NCBI GenBank assembly: GCA_026119855.1
Contig: JAOWBW010000441.1
Location: forward strand, 806,001 to 870,000
DNA from: Campanula takesimana
Lineage: Eukaryota > Streptophyta > Magnoliopsida > Asterales > Campanulaceae
Length of the DNA stretch: 64,000 nucleotides
Direction of reading: 5' to 3'
Shown here: in pieces, positions 31,339 to 40,505 of the stretch
Position numbering within the stretch: position 1 is the first letter of the stretch
Layout of the letters: every line of letters begins with the position of its first letter
Position numbers and translations under genes: made by a program
Notes under the pieces: generated by a model
What the model saw: the letters and a program-made list of their open reading frames with translations, nothing else
Told to the model about the DNA's origin: nothing
Databases searched by the model: none

Positions 31339-32681
31339 TCAAAGTGATGCATGAAGCTTAAGTTTAGATGACTTAGCGGAGAGGATTCCAACGAGTGATG
31401 AGATATAAGTTAAAGCTGTGTTCAGCACCTCGTGCGAACAGCCTGGTTTCACTAAATTCTTCACCTGTGACATGACAGTAAAAAACAAACTTACTTCTAA
31501 TTAAGGAAGTGATAATTATAGAAATTCTGGGTAGATCATTGCTATTCATACCCAACAAGTGCATCCATATTTATGCTTAAAGCTATGATGCTCGGACTCG
31601 GGTACGAGTGTCTGACACGGATACGGATCTGAGTGTCGGATCCTCCAAAATTTTAAGAACCAAGTCGTGCCGTGTCAACATGGGTACGACGAGGTAAATT
31701 GGAGCGTTAGAGCATCACAGGCTTAAAGAAACGTAATGTGCACTATTTTAAGGCATTACGTCGGGTGAACATAGAAAGATGGCAGCACTTTTCAGAGTAT
31801 CACAAAAGGATCAAAAGCTTAAAATGAAGAGAGATAATGAGTGGTGGAGTAGAGTGAATATAAAATTATACTCCATCCGTTTCAAAATAATTGTCGCTTT
31901 AGAGTCTTTCACACATATTAAGAAATGTAATGAATGCATGTTCAAAAGACTAATTTACCCTTCAAGTAATTCAATTTTTAGGTGATTTAAATGCTTATTC
32001 AAGAGATGATTCACAATCATTAATAAGGGCATAATTGAGACAAAAGCGTAAGAATGCCTTGATACTAGTAAAGGGACAAATAGTTTAAAACAAATTTTTT
32101 CTTCTAGACAAATATTTTAAACGGATGGAGTAAAAAGTAGGCTATAAGTGAGTTGGGATGGACCAAAATTAAAATAAGTGTCAAGTGAGCTGGGACGGAG
32201 GGAGTATGTACATAAAACCCTAGGTGATCTCACTAAGAGGGTAAGAATTATTAGAACTTGTTGATGATGGAGGATTTAGTAGTTTATCCCAAAAAAAAAA
32301 TGAACATTTATTTAGGGATAAATTTTGAAAAACTGACATTCATTTGGGAGGGAGGGTGTATCATATATGGAATCGTCACATGAAGCAATACAACAACAAT
32401 TGAGCTTTAGTCCCAAAATGATTTGGGATCGGCTAATATGAATTGTCATATGGAATCGTCAATTGAGGAGAAAATAAGAAAAAGAAATGGGTGGTAAGAA
32501 AATTTGGGAGAAAACAAATAAAAATAAATAAAAAAATAACATAATCAAACCCCATCATCCACATATAAGCAATGTCAATAAAAAATGAAAACTGACCCAT
32601 TTAGGGATGGGAAAGAATACAGGCTTTCTAAATTCTATTTCATCATCAGGCAGTATACTAGTTTCAAAACATCTCATATGG

Positions 32682-32720
<39 letters not shown>

Positions 32721-34676
32721 ATCCAAAAGAACTTTGAATATAAGGGAATAAATCCAAAGGTAGCAAGCAAATACAAGTAGTACTTCACCTCATCAAGTTT
32801 CGAATGAAATTCTCTTATCTTCAAGATGTACTCCTGGTCACATAAATGCAAACATGATTCCTCGAACTGGAATACAGAATTTTGGTTAATATCTGCAGTG
32901 AAAAGTTGCTGATCTTCCGTGTTCAGCATGCTGTTTCAAACACCAATGCCCATTTCAATTTAACAGTCACAATGAAAGCAAGACAGCATTATAAAGAGAG
33001 TCTAAAACCAATAAATTTAAGGGTTAATTGCAATTTAGACCCTGAAGTACCATAACACCCTTCCAAGCGAACCCCGATATGTTATTTTTGTCAAATCGGG
33101 TCTTCATGATTTAAAAACTCGCCAAATAAGGCCTTTTTGACGAATTTCGTTAGAAAGTCAGTTATGTAGCATGTGCCATGCACGTGACTAACGGAATTGG
33201 GTGACTTTGAATTGATATTAGCTATTAAGGGGCCTAATGAAAATTCTAAATTCAAAAGGGCTTAAATAAAAACAATTATCAAACTTTTAAAATAAATATT
33301 ATTAAAAAAATATTTCATTGGATATAAATAAGTAATTACTTCATTAATTATTATATTAATATTGTAAAATAATTTTTATTTCCAAATTTTATGTGAGGAA
33401 TATAAATAATTAAAAAACATTATAATGATTTAAAAATGAAACAAAAAATATAGGGATAGTACTACATTTTAATTAAATATGGAGCATTTCTTTGTGAGGA
33501 ATATAATTAATTTTTATTTTCAATTTTTTATTAATATCTACTCCCTCTGTCCCACCCGAAATAGGACGTTTTGCCATTTTGGGTGTCCCACTCGAAATAA
33601 GACATCCTAAAATGGAAAGCTTTTATTATGTTTTTATTAGTAGGACCCACTTAACATACTCACAATAACTTTTCATTTATTATTTTCCACATACTCTCTC
33701 TCATTCATACTCACAACACCTACTTTTCAAACAACTTTTTATAATAAAAGATTATTATTCCTTAATCCCCGTGTCGGGACCAAGAATCCTATTTCGGATG
33801 GGACGGATGGAGTATATCCACAAATTTTTATAGTTCTAAAATTTATATTTATATTATCAATAAAAATTTATAAAAAAAACAAACATTTTAGATATAAATA
33901 AATCAGTTCCTTAACAATTTTTTAGCATATTATTCGAAAGATTAAAAAAAACCACTTTTCATCTAGAAAAGAAAAAAAAAAAAAAAAGAAACCCAGTCAA
34001 ACTCAGCCAATCGCACACCCTCTTTACACCACCCACACCAGCCACCAACAAAAATACCACCGTCCACCAACCCACCTCATCACCACCAGCGCCCACCACC
34101 AACCCACCTCATCACCACCAGCGCCCACCACCATCTACCACCACCGGAAATTAGAAACACCAACCACCACCATCCGTCATAAACACACCACCACCAGCTT
34201 TCACGTTCACCAATTTGCAGCACCAAAACCACCAATACACCACCATAACCACCCCCATGACTACCACCCACAATAAACAAAATTGAACAACAAAATGCAA
34301 AGCCCAAAAATTGAAAATCTAAACCCAGATTTTGATTTCATTATCTTCTTAAAAATCTAAACCCAGATCAAGAAACTCACGTCGTCGCCCCTCTTCACGA
34401 TCGTCGTCGTCGTCCCTCTTCACGATCGCCGTCGTCGTCCCTCACCCTCACGATCGCCGTCGTCGTCCCTCATCGCCGGCTACAGATCAGATGAATCGGA
34501 GAGATGAACGGAGAAATCGAAAGTGATAGCCGGAATCCAGATCGGCGCTTCATCTCAAATTAGGGTTACAGCGTATGAGCAACGAGGATGCGGCGTGTGT
34601 GTGATGAACGAACGAACGACGGGGAGAGCTTTGGCAGTGGGGGGCGCCGTCGCCGGCAGGCTGGAAAGAGAGAGAG

Positions 34677-34708
<32 letters not shown>

Positions 34709-37700
34709 ACGGAGGAGGAAGAAGGGGGATACAGTTTTTTTTTTTTTCCATCCCTTGTTTTTTTAAGATGTCATTTATAACCCCTTAATAGCTAATATCA
34801 ATTCAAAGTCACCCAATTCCGTTAGTCACGTGCATGGCACATGCTACATAACTGACTTTCTAACGAAATCCGTCAAAAAGGCCTTATTTGGCGAGTTTTT
34901 AAATCATGAAGACCCGATTTGACAAAAATAACATATCGGGGTTCGCTTGGAAAGGTGGTATGGTACTTCAGGGTCTAAATTGCAATTAACCCTAAATTTA
35001 ATCAACTATGTCTAGAAAACAAATTAAAAAATTATTGTAAAAAGTAATGGAAAGCTTTTTAACAATATTTAAGATATAGATCAGTTTAGATGGTCCTATG
35101 GCCAAGCTCCACGTTAATATATACTCCCTCCGTCCCAGAGTATATATCCACTTTTCCTTTTTGGTTTGTCCCAGTGTATATGTCCACTTCCTAAAATGGC
35201 AAAGAATCTTTACTATTCCTCCCACTCATTCTCTCTCCTACTTACTTTTATACTCACAACACCAATCAACTTACTATTCCATCCACTTATTCTCTCTTCT
35301 ACTTTACTTTTATACTCACAACACTTACATCACTTCCACCATTTCTTAATCTCCGTGCAAATTAGAGTGTGGACATATACTCTGGGACGGAAGGAGTAGT
35401 AGAATAATGATAGATGGTCTGAACAATATCTCCAAAATGGAGATAAGATTCAAAGCTTCTATATGAGTTTGATCTATCTGAAATGCCTTAATGCCCTAAA
35501 CACTCCATTCTGTTGTTTGGGGAATGAAACAAGTGACTTGAGTTGTTGTTTTTTCTCTTTACTGGAGAGAATGACTTGTGTTTGTTTACGTATATTGGCC
35601 AATGCTGCTAATTTAGTATAACATGCGATTGCAAAGAGGCTAGCTTTTGTCGCTTTGTATGTCAGTACCTTTTAAGATATAATCGAAAAATCTGTAAGTA
35701 GACAACTTAAGAAACTCAAAACAGACATTTTCAGCATTGCGGTGCAGTTTAATTTCATTTGCTATAGATGAAATATGTTGATGATAAACTCTAACGCAAA
35801 GCTTGATAGATGCAAATCATTAGAGAAAACCTATAGATTATCTATTTTCTGCTGTGAACCCGCAGCTTCCGCCTTGACAGGGAGGTGCTCTGACCAATTG
35901 AACTACAATGCAATGTAGTTAGACTCTGATGTTGATCCCAATGAATGAGCTTTTCCACGGAGGTGGAGGGAAGCGGGGTAAATGGCCAATACTACCGGAA
36001 GATTGCCCAAATTCTGTAAAAAAAAAAAAATACTAATAATATTTTTATTTTTTTTTATTCGATCCTTTCTATGGTTACTTCTTATACGACTTGTTCAGAT
36101 CATCAGCTAGAACAAAGGGTACACAAAAGAGGAATGAAAATGCGAGTAGAGTCAGCTAGACATCACAAACCTGACTGGTTGCTGATCAATGGCAAGGCGA
36201 GTACCTGTCCCATTGCTTGAAGATGTTGCGCTGCAAACTAATTCGTCATGTGAAAATGGATGTTGAGGTTGCTGCAAATTTACATATTTTCACTAATCAT
36301 CAATTTTAACAACCACTACAGATCTGGAACAAATATCTGATAGTTGGATTGAGAAAGAGAAGAGCGTTAGGAGTATAAGTTTCACATAGATAGCACCATT
36401 AGATAGTTATGTTCTTCTAAACAGTCCCCCGATGCGTTCATTGTACATTTTTATTGCTAACCCTGTAAACTCAGTTCGAGATATTCGTAAATATTGAACT
36501 AGATTCTGTCGAACAAGTGCCAATTCACCAAAGAGAAGCACAAGAAATTAAGTGGGGACACAAAAGCAAGGACTTTCAAGAAATCAAAGCCACCAAGTCT
36601 GCACACTTCAAACTAGATTGTTACTATCCAAAGATGTGATGGGTTTCAAAATGACAAGCATACATACTAAGCAAGTTACAGCTATCACGCTCTGTCATAT
36701 TCATTAATTTATGTTTGAGAACGACAGATAAAAAAGTGCCTCGATACCACAAAAGCAAAACAAATACTCCCTCCGAACGAAAATGAATGAAAATAGACAT
36801 TCATATTGGGACGGATGGGAGTAGTAGTTAAGTGTTTATACGTGTATGCCCCTAGTGCCGCCTATAGCTCATTAAGAAGCATGCTCTGCACCCATGTGTA
36901 TGAGCTCGTACAAAGGTGAGAGATCTCTTAAGTGTTCTAAAAGCCGCTCGCCTAGGCCGCCTAGGCGCTAGGCGTTCATGAAACGCCTTGGTCCCGCCTA
37001 GGATATTATTACTATGTCTGAATTCTCGGCCCCGCCTAAAGCCTAGGCTCTAGGCCCAGCTCCAGCGCCTAGCGACCGCCTAGCGCTTTGTAGAACCTTG
37101 CTGTTGACTTTCTAACTCCTCTAAGGTTCACGTTGAAACTAACTACAAGCACATATGCTACCCATATGTCCAAGAATAGAGACCAAGTCTCAGTTAAAAA
37201 CTAAATGGAAAATCATTACTGGGACAGTAGGAAGTACTGTACATCTTATTTTTATTATTATGACAACCATCCAATATCAATTAACACTATATAAGCAAAA
37301 GATGTTAGAATTTTACTAACAAATGGTACATTTACACAGTTTTTAAGGGTTTCCTTCAACTAAAATAGATGTACAGAAAACTCGCCCAATGCATAAGATA
37401 TAGAATAATACTAGGGGCACAAAAAAATCACAAAAACTTGCTCACAAAATCCTATGTGTAATGATTTTATCGGTGTTTTTAATTAGAGTGTGGCGGGTCC
37501 ATTATCGATGCAACCAATAAAATATCGCCACCTTATTTTGTGAGCAAGATTTTGTGTCTTTATTTTGTGCCCCTAGCATTGCTCTAAGATATAACCTGGA
37601 CACTATTGAATTGAAAGAGAAAATTTGGCGACTCAATACAATATTTTAATTTGAATTGGAACAGAAAATTTGAGCCAACGAAATTCAGTTTATTATTCCC

Positions 37701-38000
37701 ATTTCAAATCAAAATGTTGGAAATTTGAGGTGCCAAACACACACACACACATGGATTATTTTTGGTCGATTCAAATTTTAATCAGCAAGTCTCCAAAAAC
37801 CCTCTCGGAGATTTAAACAAGCAGCTGGTGTGCATCCGATTTCTCAAGTTTTTCATGACAGCATAAGCGATTGATCACAAAAATTCAAACATGAATATAA
37901 ATTAACGAACAGCGCGTTAATCGAAACTGTCTATTTTACAGAAATTAAGGATTACCAGAGCTTGTGTTACGGTCGTAGTGTCGTCGCGGAATGAGGTCAT
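31339..38000 (-). CDS. Unrecognised four-exon gene, 137-residue protein
   Basis: Minus-strand exons: 37956-38000 (starts MTSFRDDTTTVTQAL; donor ctg|gtaatc), 36171-36271 (acceptor tttgcag|caa; QPQHPFSHDELVCSATSSSN...; donor gtcag|gtttgt), 32789-32930 (acceptor gaaacag|c; MLNTEDQQLFTADINQNSVF...; donor gatgag|gtgaag) and 31339-31464 (acceptor tcacag|gtg; VKNLVKPGCSHEVLNTALTY..., TGA at 31339-31341). Exon lengths sum to 414, and phases match at every junction (0, 2, 0). The predicted protein is small, with a Ser-rich N-terminal part and a helical C-terminal half containing 'CLHLCDQEYILKIREFHSKL'. No signal peptide or known domain is recognised, and I assign no function. Intron 2 (3.2 kb) holds long-TIR element 2, a MITE and a plastid tRNA fragment. 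An extra exon cannot be excluded. Confidence 0.68.
31575..31715. repeat. Dispersed repeat fragment in intron 3
   Basis: 'atgctcggactcgggtacga' and 'gacacggatacggatctgag' resemble a plant repeat built of CGGACACGG words. Ends not defined. Confidence 0.4.
31871..32130. mobile_element. Stowaway-like MITE
   Basis: ctccatccgtttcaaaata at the left mirrors 'tattttaaacggatggag' at the right, with TA on both sides. It lies in intron 3 of the four-exon gene. Confidence 0.75.
32138..32204. mobile_element. MITE remnant
   Basis: Right end 'gagctgggacggagggag' followed by TA. The left part is lost. Confidence 0.55.
32390..32455 (+). repeat. SINE-tail-like repeat, copy 1
   Basis: 'ttagtcccaaaatgatttgg' followed by 'gatcggctaatatgaat'. 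Related copies lie at 56930-56990 (minus) and 57420-57485 (plus). Confidence 0.5.
32685..32718. repeat. Poly-A tract
   Basis: More than 30 A residues, 70 bp from exon 3 of the four-exon gene. It creates a false Phe-rich ORF end on the minus strand. Confidence 0.85.
33012..33020 (+). repeat. Target-site duplication TAAATTTAA (left)
   Basis: Repeated at 34993-35001. Confidence 0.85.
33541..33812. mobile_element. Stowaway-like MITE nested in long-TIR element 2
   Basis: ctccctctgtcccacccgaa on the left mirrors 'ttcggatgggacggatggag' on the right, with TA outside. Confidence 0.8.
34381..34470. repeat. CGTCGT-rich short repeats
   Basis: Three copies of 'cacgatcgccgtcgtcgtcc' or a close variant, within the GC-rich filler of long-TIR element 2. 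Confidence 0.7.
34668..34709. repeat. (GA)n(GT)n microsatellite
   Basis: Six GA units run directly into about fourteen GT units. The ORFs on both strands across it are artefacts. Confidence 0.9.
34993..35001 (+). repeat. Target-site duplication TAAATTTAA (right)
   Basis: Matches 33012-33020. Confidence 0.85.
35124..35396. mobile_element. Stowaway-like MITE
   Basis: ctccctccgtcccagagtat mirrors 'atactctgggacggaaggag', TA on both sides. Long perfect-looking TIR. It lies in intron 2 of the four-exon gene. Confidence 0.88.
35856..35910 (-). pseudogene. trnD: Fragment of plastid-type tRNA-Asp (GUC)
   Basis: On the minus strand, 'ttgtagttcaattggtcaga' continues through the D arm, the anticodon arm with GTC (cctGTCaagg) and 'cggaagctgcgggttc', matching the plastid trnD-GUC body from position 5 or so to the T arm, with one visible change (cacctcc for caccgcc). 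The acceptor stem and 3' end are gone, so it is not a working tRNA. It looks like a short nuclear insertion of plastid DNA inside intron 2 of the four-exon gene. Confidence 0.75.
36767..36821. mobile_element. Short MITE remnant
   Basis: ctccctccgaacgaaaatga and 'atattgggacggatgggag' flank about 15 bp, with TA on each side. Mostly terminal repeats left. Confidence 0.65.
36928..37100. mobile_element. MITE family B, second copy
   Basis: 'agtgttctaaaag', 'gcctaggcgctaggcgttca', 'cgcctaggatatta', 'gaattctcggccccgcct' and 'gtagaaccttg' occur in the order seen at 18371-18519. No clear target duplication. Confidence 0.75.
37403..37584. mobile_element. MITE family A, copy 2, with 9-bp target duplication
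   Basis: 182 bp, ends 'gaataatactaggggcac' and 'gtgcccctagcattgctc', flanked by TAAGATATA at 37394-37402 and 37585-37593. The 9-bp duplication fits a Mutator-type origin. Confidence 0.88.
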
Positions 38001-38253
38001 GTTCTTCTTTTCTTCTAAAACTTTGACTTCTACAGTCGACAATTAACAGCGATTATGCCGCTTCGTTGCCCATAAATTATAAGGACCAGATGCGCATATG
38101 ATACAGCTTTAAGTGGTTTTTGGGTGCAGCGTAATTTTGAAATTAGAGAAATCCTTTTTCTTTTTTTTTTCTTTTCGGGAAAGATTAGGTTTTATTTAAA
38201 CAAGCTAGAAGCTCGTCGATAATCGATCGTCTATAAAAATTAATTATAAAATA
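38001..38253. promoter_or_regulatory. Upstream region of the four-exon gene
   Basis: About 250 bp between the start codon and a MITE. No certain TATA box. The first 60 bp upstream are rich in 'gaagaaaag' on the minus strand, as in plant leaders. Confidence 0.35.
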
Positions 38254-38520
38254 CTCCCTCCGTTCCACTTCACTTTACTTATTTTTATTTTGGTCTGTCT
38301 CACTTCACTTGAGACTCCCAAAAATAGCTATTTTTTATTATTTTATATTCAAACAACCCCACCACTCATTCTCTCTCCTAATTTTTCACCACTCAATTTA
38401 TTCAACTAACACTACTATATACCTCACTCTTTATCTCTCTTCATTTTTTAACACACATTTTATTTACTTTATTCTTTTTCTTTAGTTATTGTGTCCACCT
38501 TTAAGATAGTCTATAGTGCT
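38254..38520. mobile_element. Stowaway-like MITE, right end degenerate
   Basis: Starts ctccctccgttccacttcac after TA. The interior is typical of the family (cactcattctctctcc, tcatttttt). The right end is not clear. Confidence 0.6.
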
Positions 38521-38529
38521 TTTACATAT

Positions 38530-38655
38530 GAATAATACTAGAGGCACAAAAAAGTCACAAAAACATGCTCACAAAATCCTAAGTGTCAAGATTTTATTGG
38601 TGTTTTTAATTAGAGTATGTCGGGTCCATATTCGATGCAACCAATAAAATATCGC
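38530..38655. mobile_element. MITE family A, copy 3, truncated
   Basis: Same start as 37403-37584 and collinear to 'ataaaatatcgcca', then lost. A small related piece ('tttaattagagtgtggcg') recurs at 38755. Confidence 0.75.
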
Positions 38656-38934
38656 CAGATATTTTGGAGCTTTTTTTATACTTTGACTATATAAATTAAA
38701 AATTATTTTACATAACTCTAAAATAAATGTTTATTTTTTCATTTATAGGACATTTTAATTAGAGTGTGGCGTGTCCATTTATTTGGTCCAAATAAATGTT
38801 TTTAAATTTATATTAGGGTAATCCAAATAAATGTTTATTTTTCATTTATTGCGACCCATTGGCCCAAATTTTTTGTTTTTCCCCAGAAAAAAAATATTTC
38901 GTTTTTTTTTTTCGTTTTTTGTTTAGTTTTTATA

Positions 38935-39340
38935 TTTATTTTTTAATGTTTTGGTTACCAAAAGTAATACTTAGTACAACTAAATGTAACAACAGTGTTA
39001 GTTATAAAGTAACATTGTTTATAAGTAAACGTAACACCAGTTTTACAAAAAAAAAAAATAGCTCATTTTACTCATCTTTCAACTGTAATACTAACTATAA
39101 ATATGTGTAACACTAACAATAACTAAATGTAATTATCGTTATACTGAAATGTAATAGTGTTTTTCAAGAATATTTTTTATTTTTGAGTATTTTGATTTTA
39201 TTTTTTAAAAGAAAGTAACATTTGAAAAATAACAACTTATATACATGAATGTAATTATTTGTACAAGTAAATGTAACACTTTAGTAGATAAAATTGTAAT
39301 AGATTTCTATAGATAATGTAATACTTTTACATGTATCATG
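38935..39340. mobile_element. GTAAC-rich dispersed repeat, copy B
   Basis: Multiple 'aaatgtaacac' and 'agtaacattg' words as in copies A and C. Ends not defined. Confidence 0.45.
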
Positions 39341-39565
39341 ATAAAGGGCAAAATAAATTTTACCCCCCAAAGTATCCACCGATTCCCACTTTGCACCCCC
39401 GTTTGAAAAGTCAGTCTGTTTGGTACCTAAACTTTCAAATGTTCCCATTTTGCACCTCAGCACTAACGAATGTTAGAAAATTTAACATAATAGGTAACGA
39501 ATAGACTATTTTGTAATGCTTATTAGTTTTTAAGGGTCAAAATGCAAAGTTTTAAATATTAAGTA
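39341..39565. mobile_element. Single arm of a long-TIR element
   Basis: 'gggcaaaataaattttaccc' and 'cccattttgcacctcagcac' resemble arms of long-TIR elements built like those at 28325 and 61365. No inverted partner is found in the window. Confidence 0.4.
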
Positions 39566-39640
39566 CTAAAAAATTATTTCTTTTCCAAATATTTAACATT
39601 ATCTTAAATCTTAAATAATTAATATTTCTTGAAAATAATA

Positions 39641-39841
39641 CTCATTCCGTTCCGGGTAAGTTGCAACATGGAAGGGGAAGCACAAATATTAAGAAAGGAG
39701 AATAATGAGTGGTTGGGAGGAAGAGAGAGAATGAGTGGAGGATTATAAATGTAATAAAGAGTTTCTTTATTTGGCATTGTTGCAACTTAAGTGGAATGCC
39801 CAAAATGGTAAATTGTTGCATCTTACCCGGAACGGAGGGAG
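39641..39841. mobile_element. Stowaway-like MITE
   Basis: ctcattccgttccgggtaag mirrors 'cttacccggaacggagggag', with TA outside. Confidence 0.82.
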
Positions 39842-39847
39842 TACTAA

Positions 39848-40131
39848 TTTTTTAAGGTTCTTAGTTTGACTTTACACGCTTATTAAGAAACCAAGGCAAA
39901 TTTGAATAAAAAAAGTAGTGTGTGGAGAATATAATTGTCCATTCATAAAGCGCAAATGTGTGAAAAGTAGATGGGTAAGTGGTGGTTTTTTTGTAATATA
40001 TGAACTTTATGAGGACAAGAATATCCAAAACACTATTCATCATTTGCCATTTAAGGAATAAAGTAACTAAGAACCTTAAACTAAAACATACCAAAAAGGA
40101 AAGTAAGAACCTTAAACTGATATGGAGGGAG
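39848..40131. mobile_element. Stowaway-like MITE, degenerate
   Basis: 'ttaaggttcttagtttgac' near the left mirrors 'taagaaccttaaactgata' near the right, which ends tatggagggag before TA. Confidence 0.6.
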
Positions 40132-40343
40132 TAATTTAAAAAAAAAAAACTATAATGTTTTATTTTTTTTAAAAAATAAAATTCTTAAAAAAATTACAAT
40201 TTAAAAGTTTTATATTATATTTTTACAAAATATAAATAAGACATTACAATGTTTTTTTTAGAAAAAAAATTATTTATTTTTTAAATAATTTTTTAAAAAA
40301 AAACAAAAAAAAAACCGTATTAAATTTTTATTTCAAAAAAAAA
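40132..40343. other. AT-rich spacer
   Basis: Poly-A and poly-T runs. The retrotransposon remnant starts abruptly at 40344. Confidence 0.5.
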
Positions 40344-40505
40344 CACGGTATCGAGAAGGTTATGTGAGAATAATACTCGCAGGTAATTGATAATATGGTG
40401 TGGTATACCATATTCTTGCTATTCTTGAGTTCTATTTTTTATTTATATGTGTTATAATTTCGATCAGTAAAATTCGAGGACGAATTCTCTTTAAGGAGGG
40501 GAGGA
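40344..40505 (+). mobile_element. 3' end of a third internal region, truncated
   Basis: 162 bp collinear with 46258-46419, including the PPT 'aaggaggggagga' before the LTR start. It shows that a further element unit once lay to the left, sharing the LTR at 40506. Confidence 0.9.

Larger units (their letters stand above)
33021..34992. mobile_element. Long-TIR Mutator-like element 2
   Basis: 1972 bp. Inverted arms of about 220 bp start 'gggttaattgcaatttagac' and end with its complement, with a 9-bp duplication outside. The interior has an AT-rich left part carrying a nested Stowaway-like MITE (33541-33812) and a GC-rich right part at 34000-34740 with CCACCAC and GTCGTCGTC repeats and a (GT)n run. 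This GC-rich filler resembles captured host DNA. No transposase is seen. It sits in intron 2 of the four-exon gene. Confidence 0.88.

Noticed and set aside
32684..32790. Extension of exon 3 of the four-exon gene into the Phe-rich run
   Set aside because: A good donor (gag|gtgaag) at 32789 and a matching acceptor at 31464 give a normal protein. The extension reads through poly-A DNA.
34523..34788. ORFs across the (GA)n(GT)n run
   Set aside because: Open only because of the microsatellite (Val-Cys and Thr-His repeats).
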